Shown here: in pieces, positions 8,182-16,518 of the stretch
Layout: the number at the start of each line of letters is the position of its first letter
Position numbering within the stretch: position 1 is the stretch's first letter
DNA from: DSFT01 sp032249175
Lineage (GTDB): Bacteria; Hydrothermota; Hydrothermia; LBFQ01; DSFT01
Reading direction: 5' to 3'
Length of the DNA: 30,834 nt
NCBI GenBank assembly: GCA_032249175.1
Contig: JAVVGK010000008.1
Span: 1-30,834 of the forward strand
Made by a program: the position numbers and the translations under genes
Notes under the pieces: generated by a model
What the model was told of the DNA's origin: nothing
Databases searched by the model: none
Seen by the model: the letters and a program-made list of their open reading frames with translations, nothing else

Positions 8182-9906
8182 ATGACCAAGATAAAAGAAC
8201 ATGATGTGATTATAATGGGCAGTGGATTAGCAGGTTTGAGATGTGCATTACAATTAGTAATGGAAAGTAAAGGTGAAATTGATTTAGCAATTGTTTCAAA
8301 AGTTCAACTTATGCGCTCACATTCTGTTTCAGCAGAAGGGGGAACAGCAGGTGCCATTAGGCAAGATGAAGGAGATAGTCTTGAATTACATGCTTGGGAT
8401 TTAATAAAAGGTTCTGATTTTTTAGCTGACCAAGATGCAGTTTGGAAATATGTAAATAGAATGCCTTATGAGATATTATTTTTAGATAGACTTGGAATGC
8501 CTTGGAGTAGAAGACCTGATGGCAAAATAGCAACAAGACCTTTTGGAGGACAAACATTTCCAAGAACTGCTTATGCTGGTGATAAGACTGGTTTTTTCGC
8601 AATGCAAACACTTTATGATGCTCTCCAAAGATATGCTGATAAATTTACAAGATATGATGAATTTTTTACTACTCATATAATTTTAGGAGAAGATAAATCA
8701 TTTAGAGCAATTTTAGGAATTTACTTACCAGAGGGAGAAATTTATGTTTTGAGAGCAAAAGCACTTGTAATAGCAACTGGCTCTGCTATTAGAATGTATG
8801 GATTTACAACAATGGCATATTCTGGAACGGGTGATGGTGTCGCTATGGCTTATAGAATTGGTATTCCTATAAAGGATATGGAATTTATGCAATTTCATCC
8901 GACAGGTTTAATTCCATCTGGAATTCTATTAACGGAAGGTGCAAGAGGAGAAGGTGGATATTTAATAAATAATAAAGGTGAAAGATTTATGAAAAAATAT
9001 GCTGAAAAATTTATGGAATTAGCGCCAAGAGACATTACATCAAGAGCAATAATGACGGAAATTGAAGAAGGAAGAGGATTTAAAGGTCCAAATAATTTGG
9101 ATTATGTTCTCTTGGATTTAAGACACTTAGGAAGAGAAAGAATTATAACGAGACTTCCACTTGTAAGAGAACTTTGTATAAAGCTAATAGGAATTGACCC
9201 TATAAATGAGCCAGTTCCTATAAGACCTGTTGCTCATTATATGATGGGAGGAATTGATGTTGATTTAGAAGGTAGAACGATATATGAAGGTATATGGGCT
9301 ATTGGTGAATGTGCTTGCGTTTCAGTACATGGAGCAAATAGGCTTGGTTCTAATGCAACTGCTGAGTGCTTGGCTTGGGGATATTTTTCAGGTGTAGATG
9401 TAAGTAATTTTATTAAGGAAAAAACATTAAAAGAATTACCTATAAGTGAAGTTGAAAATGCAGAAAAAGAAATTTATCATTTGTTAAATAAGGAAGGGAA
9501 TGAAAATCAATATGAAATTAGAAAAGAACTTTGGGAGCTTATGGATAAATATGTTGGTGTTTTTAGGGATAGAAATGGACTTGAAAGTGCTTTAAGTAAA
9601 GTAAAGGAATTGAAAAACAGATGGAAAAATATAAAAATAAATGATAAATCACTAATATATAATACTGAACTAATGAATGCTATTGAATTGAAAAATATGC
9701 TTGATTTAGCAGAAGTTGTAATTGAGGGTGCATTATTAAGAGAGGAAAGTAGAGGAGCACATTATAGAAGGGATTTTCCAAAAAGAGATGATGAAAATTG
9801 GCTAAAACATACATTAGCAATATATGATAAAGAAAATGATAGACCTAAATTTGATTATAAGCCTGTTAAAATTTTATATTGGAAACCTGTTGAAAGGAAG
9901 TACTAA
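8182..9906 (+). CDS. succinate dehydrogenase/fumarate reductase flavoprotein subunit
   Basis: A 574-residue FAD protein catalysing succinate-fumarate interconversion. Visible are the dinucleotide-binding GSGLAG (13-18); RSHSVSAEGG with His47 at the covalent-FAD position; the active-site FHPTG (238-242); EGARGEGGYLIN; PRDITSRA with the likely proton-relay Arg283; HYMMGGI; and GANRLGSNAT near the FAD. The C-terminal helical domain ends with ESRGAHYRRDFP. Length is normal. ATG 8182 is chosen over the in-frame TTG at 8176 because the latter lies in the promoter box. No iron-sulfur or membrane-anchor subunit gene lies beside it: a methyltransferase follows with no gap. Whether it works as a fumarate reductase or succinate dehydrogenase cannot be decided; L-aspartate oxidase is less likely. 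Confidence 0.88.
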   Translation: MTKIKEHDVIIMGSGLAGLRCALQLVMESKGEIDLAIVSKVQLMRSHSVSAEGGTAGAIRQDEGDSLELHAWDLIKGSDFLADQDAVWKYVNRMPYEILFLDRLGMPWSRRPDGKIATRPFGGQTFPRTAYAGDKTGFFAMQTLYDALQRYADKFTRYDEFFTTHIILGEDKSFRAILGIYLPEGEIYVLRAKALVIATGSAIRMYGFTTMAYSGTGDGVAMAYRIGIPIKDMEFMQFHPTGLIPSGILLTEGARGEGGYLINNKGERFMKKYAEKFMELAPRDITSRAIMTEIEEGRGFKGPNNLDYVLLDLRHLGRERIITRLPLVRELCIKLIGIDPINEPVPIRPVAHYMMGGIDVDLEGRTIYEGIWAIGECACVSVHGANRLGSNATAECLAWGYFSGVDVSNFIKEKTLKELPISEVENAEKEIYHLLNKEGNENQYEIRKELWELMDKYVGVFRDRNGLESALSKVKELKNRWKNIKINDKSLIYNTELMNAIELKNMLDLAEVVIEGALLREESRGAHYRRDFPKRDDENWLKHTLAIYDKENDRPKFDYKPVKILYWKPVERKY

Positions 9907-10491
9907 ATGAAAATCACAAGGGGAGAAGGTATATTGGAGAATTTTTTAGCAAATGAGCGATATAAAGTCGTGAATAAAGTTTTAATGAATTTTAAAAATA
10001 AAAATAGAGTGCTTGACATTGGCTGTGGCTCTTATCCTAAGTTTTTAATAAGCTTAGATTTTAAGGAAAAGTTTGGAATTGATAAATATGATTATAATTT
10101 TAGTAGTTATGGAATTAAGTTTATTAAATTAGATTTAGAAAAGGAAAATAAATTGCCATTTGAAGATAATTTTTTTGATGTTATAACTGCTCTTGCCTTA
10201 ATTGAGCATTTAAAATTAGATGCGGTTAGAAATTTATTTATTGAAGCTTTTAGAATTCTTAAAAATGGAGGAATTTTTATAATAACTACACCATCAAGAA
10301 TTTCAAAGCCAATTTTAGAATTATTTTCAAAAATCAAAATTGTTAGTAAGGAAGAAATAGATGAGCATAGACATTATTATGAAGTTTATGAAATTTACGA
10401 TTTGTTTAATTATGCAAATTTTAAAAATGTAAATGTTAAAAAATTTGAATTTGGTCTTAACATTATTGGTTATGGCTATAAACTTCAATAA
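9907..10491 (+). CDS. class I SAM-dependent methyltransferase
   Basis: A 194-residue protein with the Rossmann methyltransferase pattern: motif I VLDIGCGSYP (35-44), acidic GIDKYD after the second strand, DNFFDVITALALIEHL as motif II and post-motif, then LKNGGIFIITTPS. This is the Methyltransf_11/UbiE-like arrangement; the substrate is unknown. It starts on the base after the flavoprotein stop, with AAAGGAAG upstream as ribosome site, so the two are co-transcribed. Its last 29 bp overlap the 3' end of the convergent thiolase gene, with no terminator visible. Confidence 0.8.
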   Translation: MKITRGEGILENFLANERYKVVNKVLMNFKNKNRVLDIGCGSYPKFLISLDFKEKFGIDKYDYNFSSYGIKFIKLDLEKENKLPFEDNFFDVITALALIEHLKLDAVRNLFIEAFRILKNGGIFIITTPSRISKPILELFSKIKIVSKEEIDEHRHYYEVYEIYDLFNYANFKNVNVKKFEFGLNIIGYGYKLQ

Positions 10492-11650
10492 GCGTAGCAA
10501 TACCTTGTCCTACACCTATACATAAACTTGCTATTCCAAGTCCTCCACCTCTTCTTCTTAATTCATAAATTAAAGTTGTTAGAATTCTTGCCCCTGAGCA
10601 TCCAAGAGGATGACCAAGAGCAATAGCACCACCATTGACATTTAATTTTTCTTCCTCAATTTCAATTTCCTTTAATACTGCTAAAACTTGTGCTGCAAAT
10701 GCTTCATTTATCTCAAATAATTTAATATCATTCAAATTTAAATTAAAGCGATTAAGAAGTTTTTTAATAGCAAAAGCAGGACCAATTCCCATAATATCTG
10801 GGTTAACGCCTACCACACTTGTTCCTATTATTCTTGCAAGTGGTTTTAAATTTAATTCTTTTAATTTTTTTTCAGAGACTAAGACCAAGGCACATGCTCC
10901 ATCATTTAATGAGGATGAATTTCCAGCAGTAACTGTTCCATTTTCTCTAAATGCAGGTTTTAGTTTTGAAAGTTTTTCTAAACTTGTATCTCTCCTTGGT
11001 CCTTCATCAACTTCAAAAATTTTGCCATCAGGCAATAGAACAGGAACAATTTCCTCTTTAAATTTTCCTTCATCTATTGCTTTTATTGCTTTTAAATGAC
11101 TTTTATAGGCAAATAAATCCTGTTCTTCTCTTGAAATTTTATATAATTCTGCTAAATTTTCAGCAGTTTCACCCATAGAATAAGGGTAAAATGGGAATTT
11201 TGGATTTATAAATCTCCAACCAAGTGATGTGTCATAAACTTCAAAATTTCCTCTTTTAAATGCTTGATCAGGCTTTGGCATTACATAAGGAGCTCTTGTC
11301 ATACTTTCAACACCACCTGCAACAACAATATCCGCTTCACCTGATAGTATGCTTTTAAATGCTATATTCACTGCTTCAAGACCTGAACCACATAATCTAT
11401 TAACAGTGCAAGCTGGAATTGTCCAAGGAAGGCCAGCAAGTAAAACAGCCATTCTTGCTACATTTCTATTATCTTCCCCCGCTTGATTAGCACATCCAAT
11501 ATAAACATCATCAATTAAATTCGGATCCAAGTTTATTCTATTTATAACTTCTTTTATTACTAATGCACATAAATCATCAGGTCTAACATCCTTTAAAGCT
11601 CCTGCGTACTTGCCAATAGGTGTTCTAACAGCAGAAACAATATAAACCAT
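10463..11650 (-). CDS. acetyl-CoA C-acetyl/acyltransferase (thiolase)
   Basis: A 395-residue thiolase, which joins or cleaves acyl-CoA and acetyl-CoA. The nucleophile Cys87 lies in NRLCGSG, the catalytic His347 in GGAIALGHPLG, and the second Cys377 in SLCIGVGQG. NQAGEDNRNVARMA (55-68) is the form seen in beta-ketoadipyl-CoA and related acetyl-CoA acyltransferases. Length is full. It follows trxB with a 2-nt gap, so it is the second gene of that operon. Together with the 3-hydroxyacyl-CoA dehydrogenase at 14070-15200 it suggests a beta-oxidation or butanoyl-CoA-type pathway; the chain-length preference is not readable. Confidence 0.92.
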   Translation of the reverse strand: MVYIVSAVRTPIGKYAGALKDVRPDDLCALVIKEVINRINLDPNLIDDVYIGCANQAGEDNRNVARMAVLLAGLPWTIPACTVNRLCGSGLEAVNIAFKSILSGEADIVVAGGVESMTRAPYVMPKPDQAFKRGNFEVYDTSLGWRFINPKFPFYPYSMGETAENLAELYKISREEQDLFAYKSHLKAIKAIDEGKFKEEIVPVLLPDGKIFEVDEGPRRDTSLEKLSKLKPAFRENGTVTAGNSSSLNDGACALVLVSEKKLKELNLKPLARIIGTSVVGVNPDIMGIGPAFAIKKLLNRFNLNLNDIKLFEINEAFAAQVLAVLKEIEIEEEKLNVNGGAIALGHPLGCSGARILTTLIYELRRRGGGLGIASLCIGVGQGIATLIEVYSHNQ

Positions 11651-11652
11651 AA

Positions 11653-12576
11653 TTAAAAGTTATTTTGGATATATTCAATAGCAAATGTTCCAGCATAAGC
11701 TCCATCACTAACAGCAGTTGTTATTTGTCTTAAATGCTTACTTCTTAAATCACCGGCAACAAATAAACCATCAATTTTTGTTCTTGTTGTTTCATCCGCA
11801 ATTACAAATCCGCTTTCATCATATTCAATTTCCTTAAAGTTTTTAAGTAGTTGGTTTTGTGGAACCATTCCTATGTAAATAAAAACTCCATCTAATTCTA
11901 ATCTAGATAATTCATTTGTTTTAACATTTTCAATTAGAATTTCTTTAACTTTTTTATCGCCTCTTATTTCTTTAACGATACTATTTAATATAAATTCAAC
12001 ATTATTCTTATCTTTAAGCTTTTGAACATAAATAGGTTGTGCCCTAAATTGATCCCTTCTGTGTATTAAATATAATTTAGATACAATGTTAGAAAGATAT
12101 AAACCTTCTGTAAAAGCTGAATCTCCACCACCAACAACAGCAACAACTTTATTTTTAAAAAATGCCCCATCGCAAACTGCACAATATGAAACACCTTTTC
12201 CATAAAATTCATTCTCACCTGGAACATTCAATTTTCTAGGACTTGCTCCTGTTGCCAATATAACAGCTTTTGATTTTAAAATTCTTTCATCTGAAAGTTT
12301 TACATAAAAGTACTTTCCTTCTTTCCATAAATCAACAGCTTCAATATATTCAATTGGAACTTCAAACTTCATAACATGCTCAAGCATCTTTTGACTTAAA
12401 TCAGAACCTTTTATTTCAATAAAACCCGTGTAATTATCTACAATATCTGAGATAGCAACTTGACCACCTGGCACTCCCTTTTCAATAATCACAACTTTAA
12501 ACATTGCTCTTGCTACATAAATGCCCGCAGTAAATCCAGCCGGTCCCCCACCAATTATAATTACATCATATTCCAT
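11653..12576 (-). CDS. trxB: thioredoxin-disulfide reductase
   Basis: A 307-residue flavoenzyme that passes electrons from NADPH to thioredoxin. It has FAD-binding GGGPAG near the N-terminus, the redox-active CAVC (Cys132, Cys135) in SYCAVCDGAFF, NADPH-binding GGGDSA followed by HRRDQFRA (basic residues for the 2'-phosphate), and the C-terminal FAD motif GLFVAGDLRSK. Length matches the low-molecular-weight TrxR family. It is the first gene of a trxB-thiolase operon. The promoter box ends 10 nt before the ATG, and no Shine-Dalgarno is seen. Confidence 0.95.
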   Translation of the reverse strand: MEYDVIIIGGGPAGFTAGIYVARAMFKVVIIEKGVPGGQVAISDIVDNYTGFIEIKGSDLSQKMLEHVMKFEVPIEYIEAVDLWKEGKYFYVKLSDERILKSKAVILATGASPRKLNVPGENEFYGKGVSYCAVCDGAFFKNKVVAVVGGGDSAFTEGLYLSNIVSKLYLIHRRDQFRAQPIYVQKLKDKNNVEFILNSIVKEIRGDKKVKEILIENVKTNELSRLELDGVFIYIGMVPQNQLLKNFKEIEYDESGFVIADETTRTKIDGLFVAGDLRSKHLRQITTAVSDGAYAGTFAIEYIQNNF

Positions 12577-12586
12577 AAGTATGATA

Positions 12587-12595
12587 ATTTTAAAG
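12587..12595 (-). promoter_or_regulatory. CTTTAAAAT promoter of trxB
   Basis: On the minus strand TAAAAT occupies 12592-12587, and the trxB ATG begins 10 nt later at 12576. The predicted leader is about 3 nt. The intergenic repeat copy A ends 2 bp upstream of this box. Confidence 0.55.
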
Positions 12596-12597
12596 TT

Positions 12598-12763
12598 CTT
12601 GTTTAAAAATATAGATTATTTCTTATTTTTCCCACCCACCCTATAAATAAGCCTTCGGCTTATGAACTTCGCCCCCCTTAAATTCCCCATAAAGCCTATA
12701 ATTTCATTAAAGTTTTTATAAGTTATTGGTTTTAAATCACTTAATACTATTTATTGGACAAAG
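12598..12763 (-). repeat. copy A of the promoter-upstream repeat family
   Basis: About 166 bp. Read on the minus strand (towards trxB) it starts CTTTGTCCAATAAAT, continues with an AT-rich part, then GGGGGG, the hairpin ATAAGCC-GAA-GGCTTAT (12647-12663) and GGGTGGGTGGG (12641-12631), then an A-rich tract. The gene-proximal end (CTTGTTTAAAA at 12598) is a decayed form of the other end's inverted repeat. It shares order and sequence with copy B next to it. No open reading frame is inside. Confidence 0.8.
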
Positions 12764-12777
12764 CTAAAACTAAGTGC

Positions 12778-12948
12778 CTTGTCTAATAATTTTGAAACTA
12801 TTTATTTTTCTTTGTTTTACCCACCCTTAAATTAAGCCTTCGGCTTACTTTCGCCCCCTTCAATAAACCCCCAATAAGTTCATTAATTTCCTAAAATTTT
12901 GATAAGTTGCTGATTGTTAATCATATTAACATTATTTATTGGACAAAG
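12778..12948 (-). repeat. copy B of the promoter-upstream repeat family
   Basis: About 171 bp, in tandem with copy A and in the same orientation, separated by 14 bp. The ends CTTGTCTAATAAT (12778-12790) and ATTTATTGGACAAAG (12934-12948) are imperfect inverted repeats. The core has the hairpin TAAGCC-TTC-GGCTTA (12833-12847) flanked by C-runs (CCCACCC and CGCCCCC on the plus strand). Copies A and B together fill most of the gene-free stretch 12577-12954; nothing else is seen there. Confidence 0.8.
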
Positions 12949-12954
12949 AGCCTT

Positions 12955-14073
12955 TTAAATGTTTCTCAATAAAATTAAAAAATTTATATCTAAGAAAATT
13001 TGCTCATCATAGCGAGTTGAAAGTCTTATTAAATTATATTTGATTTTAAAGTCTTTGAAAATTTCAAATAATATCATTGTTTTAGTTGGCTCAATGAAAG
13101 GAAGATGAAAAATATAATTTTCTTCTTTTTGATAAATGTCAATACTGCCTTTAATTTTAAAACCAATAGAAAGATAGTTATTGTCTTTATAGTAGGAAAA
13201 ATAGGCTCTCATTTCATCTGAGCTTATAATTGATGGTGGTTTATCATAAATTAACCATTTTGAAACAAATCGCCTATTATTAAAAGTATAAGGCATTGCA
13301 TATAAAATTTCAAATTTAAAAGGAGCAATTTTAAAATATGACCAAAAGACAAGTTTTGGGGGAGTTTTCGTTATTGTTTCCCTGCTATATTGGAAATCAT
13401 CAATTGCTAATTCAAAAAGGAATATATTATTTTTATAAGTAAATGATAAAATTGTGTTCGTTTCATAACCTTCATTCCATTGTAAATTGTAGCTTGAAAT
13501 AAATGGATTTAAGGCACTAAAAGGAAGACTAATATCATAAGGTAATGGCAATAAACCATAATCAGTAATGAAAAAGTCTCCAATTTTAGTGTATATTTCA
13601 AGTCTTCTAATTGTCAAGTATCTATCAATTAAATAGCCACTTGGATATGTTTTTCCTATTAAACTTACACTTTCAGGTGTGATAATTGAATTTATTTTAT
13701 TTATCCAAAAGCTATAAGAGAAAAATTTTGAATTATAATTTATGGAAAAGCCATCTAAGGAAAACAAGTCCCAAAGAATAATTTTTGAAATCCTTGGACT
13801 CCTTCTTCCAATTGTAATGAAAAAATTATTAAAGCTCATTATTAAAAATGAATTTTCATATCCTGCGTAAATGCTTTTAAATTTTCTTTTATTATAAGTA
13901 CCATTTTCATAAAATCCACCAATTTGAATTAAAAAATTATTTTCACTTATTGTAATTCCATAAAATTTATGTGATTCAAACTCTAAAAAAATTCCTTTTT
14001 CATAATCTGATATAAATTTATTGCCAAATGTATCTAATTTTTGTGTAATCCAGAATGAAAAAATTAAAATCAT
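12955..14073 (-). CDS. putative outer-membrane beta-barrel protein, possibly Wzi-like
   Basis: A 372-residue protein rich in aromatic, alternating beta-strands (for example KFYGITISENNFLIQIGGFY, NYLSIGFKIKGSIDIYQ), ending in a strand, as in outer-membrane barrels. The segments ITIGRRSPR ... LFSLDGF and RRLEIYTKIGDFFITDYG ... LNPF recall the order seen in capsule-assembly Wzi-type barrels, but this is weak. The ATG overlaps the preceding dehydrogenase stop (ATGA) and an in-frame TGA lies immediately upstream, so the start is fixed. The export signal is therefore just MILIFSFWITQ. Function unknown. Confidence 0.6.
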   Translation of the reverse strand: MILIFSFWITQKLDTFGNKFISDYEKGIFLEFESHKFYGITISENNFLIQIGGFYENGTYNKRKFKSIYAGYENSFLIMSFNNFFITIGRRSPRISKIILWDLFSLDGFSINYNSKFFSYSFWINKINSIITPESVSLIGKTYPSGYLIDRYLTIRRLEIYTKIGDFFITDYGLLPLPYDISLPFSALNPFISSYNLQWNEGYETNTILSFTYKNNIFLFELAIDDFQYSRETITKTPPKLVFWSYFKIAPFKFEILYAMPYTFNNRRFVSKWLIYDKPPSIISSDEMRAYFSYYKDNNYLSIGFKIKGSIDIYQKEENYIFHLPFIEPTKTMILFEIFKDFKIKYNLIRLSTRYDEQIFLDINFLILLRNI

Positions 14074-15200
14074 TCAAAATCACCTATTACATTAAATGGA
14101 TAATTCGTTCCAAGTTTCATAGCTTTGTTAATATCTTCTTTGCTTGCTATGTTATTCTTATAAACTTCTTTTGCTTCAAAAACAATATCATCAATGATTT
14201 TTTTTGCTATTGAAAACTTATAATTGTGTAAAACAAAATGCTCAAATCCTAAATTCTTTATTTCTTCAATTGTTTGATTTTCATTTTCATAATCAAAAAT
14301 TTCTGCTCCATATCCAATTGTAAAAAATTTAAAATTTTCTTTTTCATATATACCGAAGAAATTTAATTTTGTTTTGAAGTTAAATTTTTCGTAATTTCTT
14401 GGATATTCATAAAATCCCCTATTTGTTTTTATACCAAGAAGTCCTTTTTTAATCATTTCCTCTTGAATTTTTGAAGGTTTTAGTCTTTCAAGTCCTGTTT
14501 TTTCATAAATAATTTTACTAACACTATAATTTACATCAATTCCAATTAAATCCATAAGCTCAAATGGTCCCATTTTAAAACCTATAACTTTCATAACCTT
14601 ATCAATTAGCTTAAAATCAATGCCATTTTCAAACATTCTTAAAGCGGTTAAATAAAATGGTCTTGCAATTCTATTTACAATAAATCCTGGACTATCTTTA
14701 CAAATTACAATTTCCTTTGAAAGACTTTTAATAATTTCTATTGTTTTTTTTAAAAAATTCTCACTTGTCCAATTTGATAAAACAATTTCAACAAGTTTCA
14801 TAACAAGTGGTGGATTAAAAAAATGAACCCCAATAAATCTATCTTTATGATTTAAAGCTTGACAAAGCTCATTTATTGAAAGTGAAGAAGTATTAGTAGA
14901 AATAATAGTATCTCTTTTTAATAAAGGCTCTAAAACTTTAAATAATTTAAATTTTTCATCAAAATTTTCAATAATTGCCTCAATTACAAAATCTGTTTCT
15001 TTTTCAACTTCATTTAAATTTTGTAAAATTTTCAAGTTTTTTGAATAATTTTCAACATTTTCATTAAGGAAATTTATTGTTTTTTCAATAGCATTTTTAT
15101 CCTCATCATAAATCTGAACAAAATAATTATTCTTTAAAAATAAGGCAATTATACCTCTTCCCATTGTTCCACAGCCTATAACAAGGACATTTTTATTCAT
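14070..15200 (-). CDS. 3-hydroxyacyl-CoA dehydrogenase (3-hydroxybutyryl-CoA dehydrogenase family)
   Basis: A 376-residue NAD-dependent enzyme oxidising 3-hydroxyacyl-CoA or running in reverse. The N-terminal Rossmann motif is GCGTMG, followed by TNTSSLSI and the active-site GVHFFNPPLVMKLVEIV (catalytic His with downstream Glu). The first C-terminal domain has DSPGFIVNRI and MGPFELMDLIGID. The family norm is about 280 residues. The extra 90 residues end ASKEDINKAMKLGTNYPF, which matches the end of a second 3HCDH C-terminal domain, as in PaaH-like proteins; its middle is strongly diverged. It overlaps the outer-membrane gene downstream by 4 bp and diverges from glyA. Confidence 0.87.
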   Translation of the reverse strand: MNKNVLVIGCGTMGRGIIALFLKNNYFVQIYDEDKNAIEKTINFLNENVENYSKNLKILQNLNEVEKETDFVIEAIIENFDEKFKLFKVLEPLLKRDTIISTNTSSLSINELCQALNHKDRFIGVHFFNPPLVMKLVEIVLSNWTSENFLKKTIEIIKSLSKEIVICKDSPGFIVNRIARPFYLTALRMFENGIDFKLIDKVMKVIGFKMGPFELMDLIGIDVNYSVSKIIYEKTGLERLKPSKIQEEMIKKGLLGIKTNRGFYEYPRNYEKFNFKTKLNFFGIYEKENFKFFTIGYGAEIFDYENENQTIEEIKNLGFEHFVLHNYKFSIAKKIIDDIVFEAKEVYKNNIASKEDINKAMKLGTNYPFNVIGDFE

Positions 15201-15214
15201 CAGTTATTGCTAAA

Positions 15215-15223
15215 ATTTTAAAG
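15215..15223 (-). promoter_or_regulatory. CTTTAAAAT promoter of the dehydrogenase operon
   Basis: On the minus strand TAAAAT lies at 15220-15215, 14 nt before the ATG at 15200, giving a predicted leader of about 7 nt. No Shine-Dalgarno is present. It shares the 52-bp divergent gap with the glyA promoter. Confidence 0.5.
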
Positions 15224-15233
15224 TTAATTTAAG

Positions 15234-15249
15234 CTTTAAACTTTAAAAA
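15234..15249 (+). promoter_or_regulatory. probable promoter of glyA (CTTTAAACTTTAAAAA)
   Basis: Two overlapping imperfect copies of the motif: TAAACT at 15237-15242, 10 nt before the ATG at 15253, and TAAAAA at 15244-15249. The first fits the spacing seen at trxB and lptD better. No Shine-Dalgarno is visible. Confidence 0.4.
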
Positions 15250-15252
15250 CTT

Positions 15253-16518
15253 ATGTACGAAATTATAAAACAAACGGATATAGAAATTTATGAAGTTATC
15301 ATAAATGAAATAAAAAGACAAGAATGGACCTTAGAAATGATAGCTTCTGAAAACTACCCATCTTTACCTGTCCTATTGACAATGGCTACACCATTAAATA
15401 ACAAGTATGCGGAAGGTTATCCAAATAAAAGATATTATGGAGGGTGTGAATTTGTAGATAAAGCAGAAATAATAGCTCAGGAAAGAGCAAAAAAATTATT
15501 TAATATAAATTATGTTAATGTTCAACCCCATTCTGGAAGCCAAGCTAATATGGCTGTTTATTTTGCTTTGCTTGAACCTGGCGATACCATTTTATCTATG
15601 GAGCTTTCTCATGGGGGGCATTTAAGCCATGGAGCAAAAGTAAGTTTTTCTGGAAAATTTTATAATGTTATTCATTATGGTGTAAATAAAGAGACTGAAA
15701 GAATAGATTTTGACCTTGTTTATAAACTTGCTATTGAATATAAACCTAAAATGATTGTTGCGGGATATTCTTCTTATCCAAGAATTGTTGAATGGGAAAA
15801 ATTTAGAGAAATAGCAGATAAGGTTAATGCTTATTTAATGGCTGATATAGCACATATTGCTGGACTTATTGTTTCTAATGTTCATCCATCACCAAAAGGT
15901 TATGCTCATGTTATAACAACAACTACTCATAAAACATTAAGAGGTCCAAGAGGAGGAATGATATTAACAGATGATAAAGAAATTTCTGAAAAAATAGATA
16001 AAATTGTATTTCCTGGAATTCAGGGTGGTCCTTTTATGCATATTATTGCTGCCAAGGCAGTGGCATTTGGAGAAGCTTTAAAACCTGATTTTAAAAAATA
16101 TGGAGAACAAATCGTTAAAAATAGTAAAGCATTAGCTCAAAGCCTTATGGAAGAAGGATTAAAATTAGTGACAAATGGAACAGATAATCATTTAGTTCTT
16201 GTTGATTTAAGGAATTTAAATATAACAGGTAAGGATGCTGAAAAACTACTTGAAGAAATAGGCATAACAGTTAATAAAAATACAATTCCATTTGACCCTC
16301 AAAAACCAACAATAACAAGTGGAATAAGAATTGGAACACCAATTTTAACAACAAGAGGAATGAAAGAGCAAGAATTAAAAATTGTAGGTAAGATAATAGC
16401 AAAAGTTCTAAAAAATCCTGATGAGAAAACGAAAATTTGGGCAAAAGGATTAGTAAAAGAACTTTGCCAGCAATTTCCATTTTATAGAAGTTTATTGAGT
16501 GGGGAAGAAAAGATTTAA
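15253..16518 (+). CDS. glyA: serine hydroxymethyltransferase
   Basis: A 421-residue PLP enzyme that converts serine and tetrahydrofolate to glycine and 5,10-methylene-THF. Seen: EMIASENYPS near the N-terminus, NKYAEGYPNKRYYGGCEFVD, the PLP-contacting DIAHIAG (Asp198, His201), and the Schiff-base Lys227 in TTTTHKTLRGPRGG. The C-terminal TSGIRIGTP and TTRG are also typical. Length is normal. It is monocistronic: divergent from the dehydrogenase operon and convergent with lptD, overlapping its 3' end by 27 bp. Confidence 0.97.
   Translation: MYEIIKQTDIEIYEVIINEIKRQEWTLEMIASENYPSLPVLLTMATPLNNKYAEGYPNKRYYGGCEFVDKAEIIAQERAKKLFNINYVNVQPHSGSQANMAVYFALLEPGDTILSMELSHGGHLSHGAKVSFSGKFYNVIHYGVNKETERIDFDLVYKLAIEYKPKMIVAGYSSYPRIVEWEKFREIADKVNAYLMADIAHIAGLIVSNVHPSPKGYAHVITTTTHKTLRGPRGGMILTDDKEISEKIDKIVFPGIQGGPFMHIIAAKAVAFGEALKPDFKKYGEQIVKNSKALAQSLMEEGLKLVTNGTDNHLVLVDLRNLNITGKDAEKLLEEIGITVNKNTIPFDPQKPTITSGIRIGTPILTTRGMKEQELKIVGKIIAKVLKNPDEKTKIWAKGLVKELCQQFPFYRSLLSGEEKI

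Noticed and set aside
10635..11099. 154-codon open frame antisense to the thiolase gene
   Set aside because: Low-complexity Ser/Phe-rich translation mirrors the codons of a clear thiolase; it is a shadow frame.
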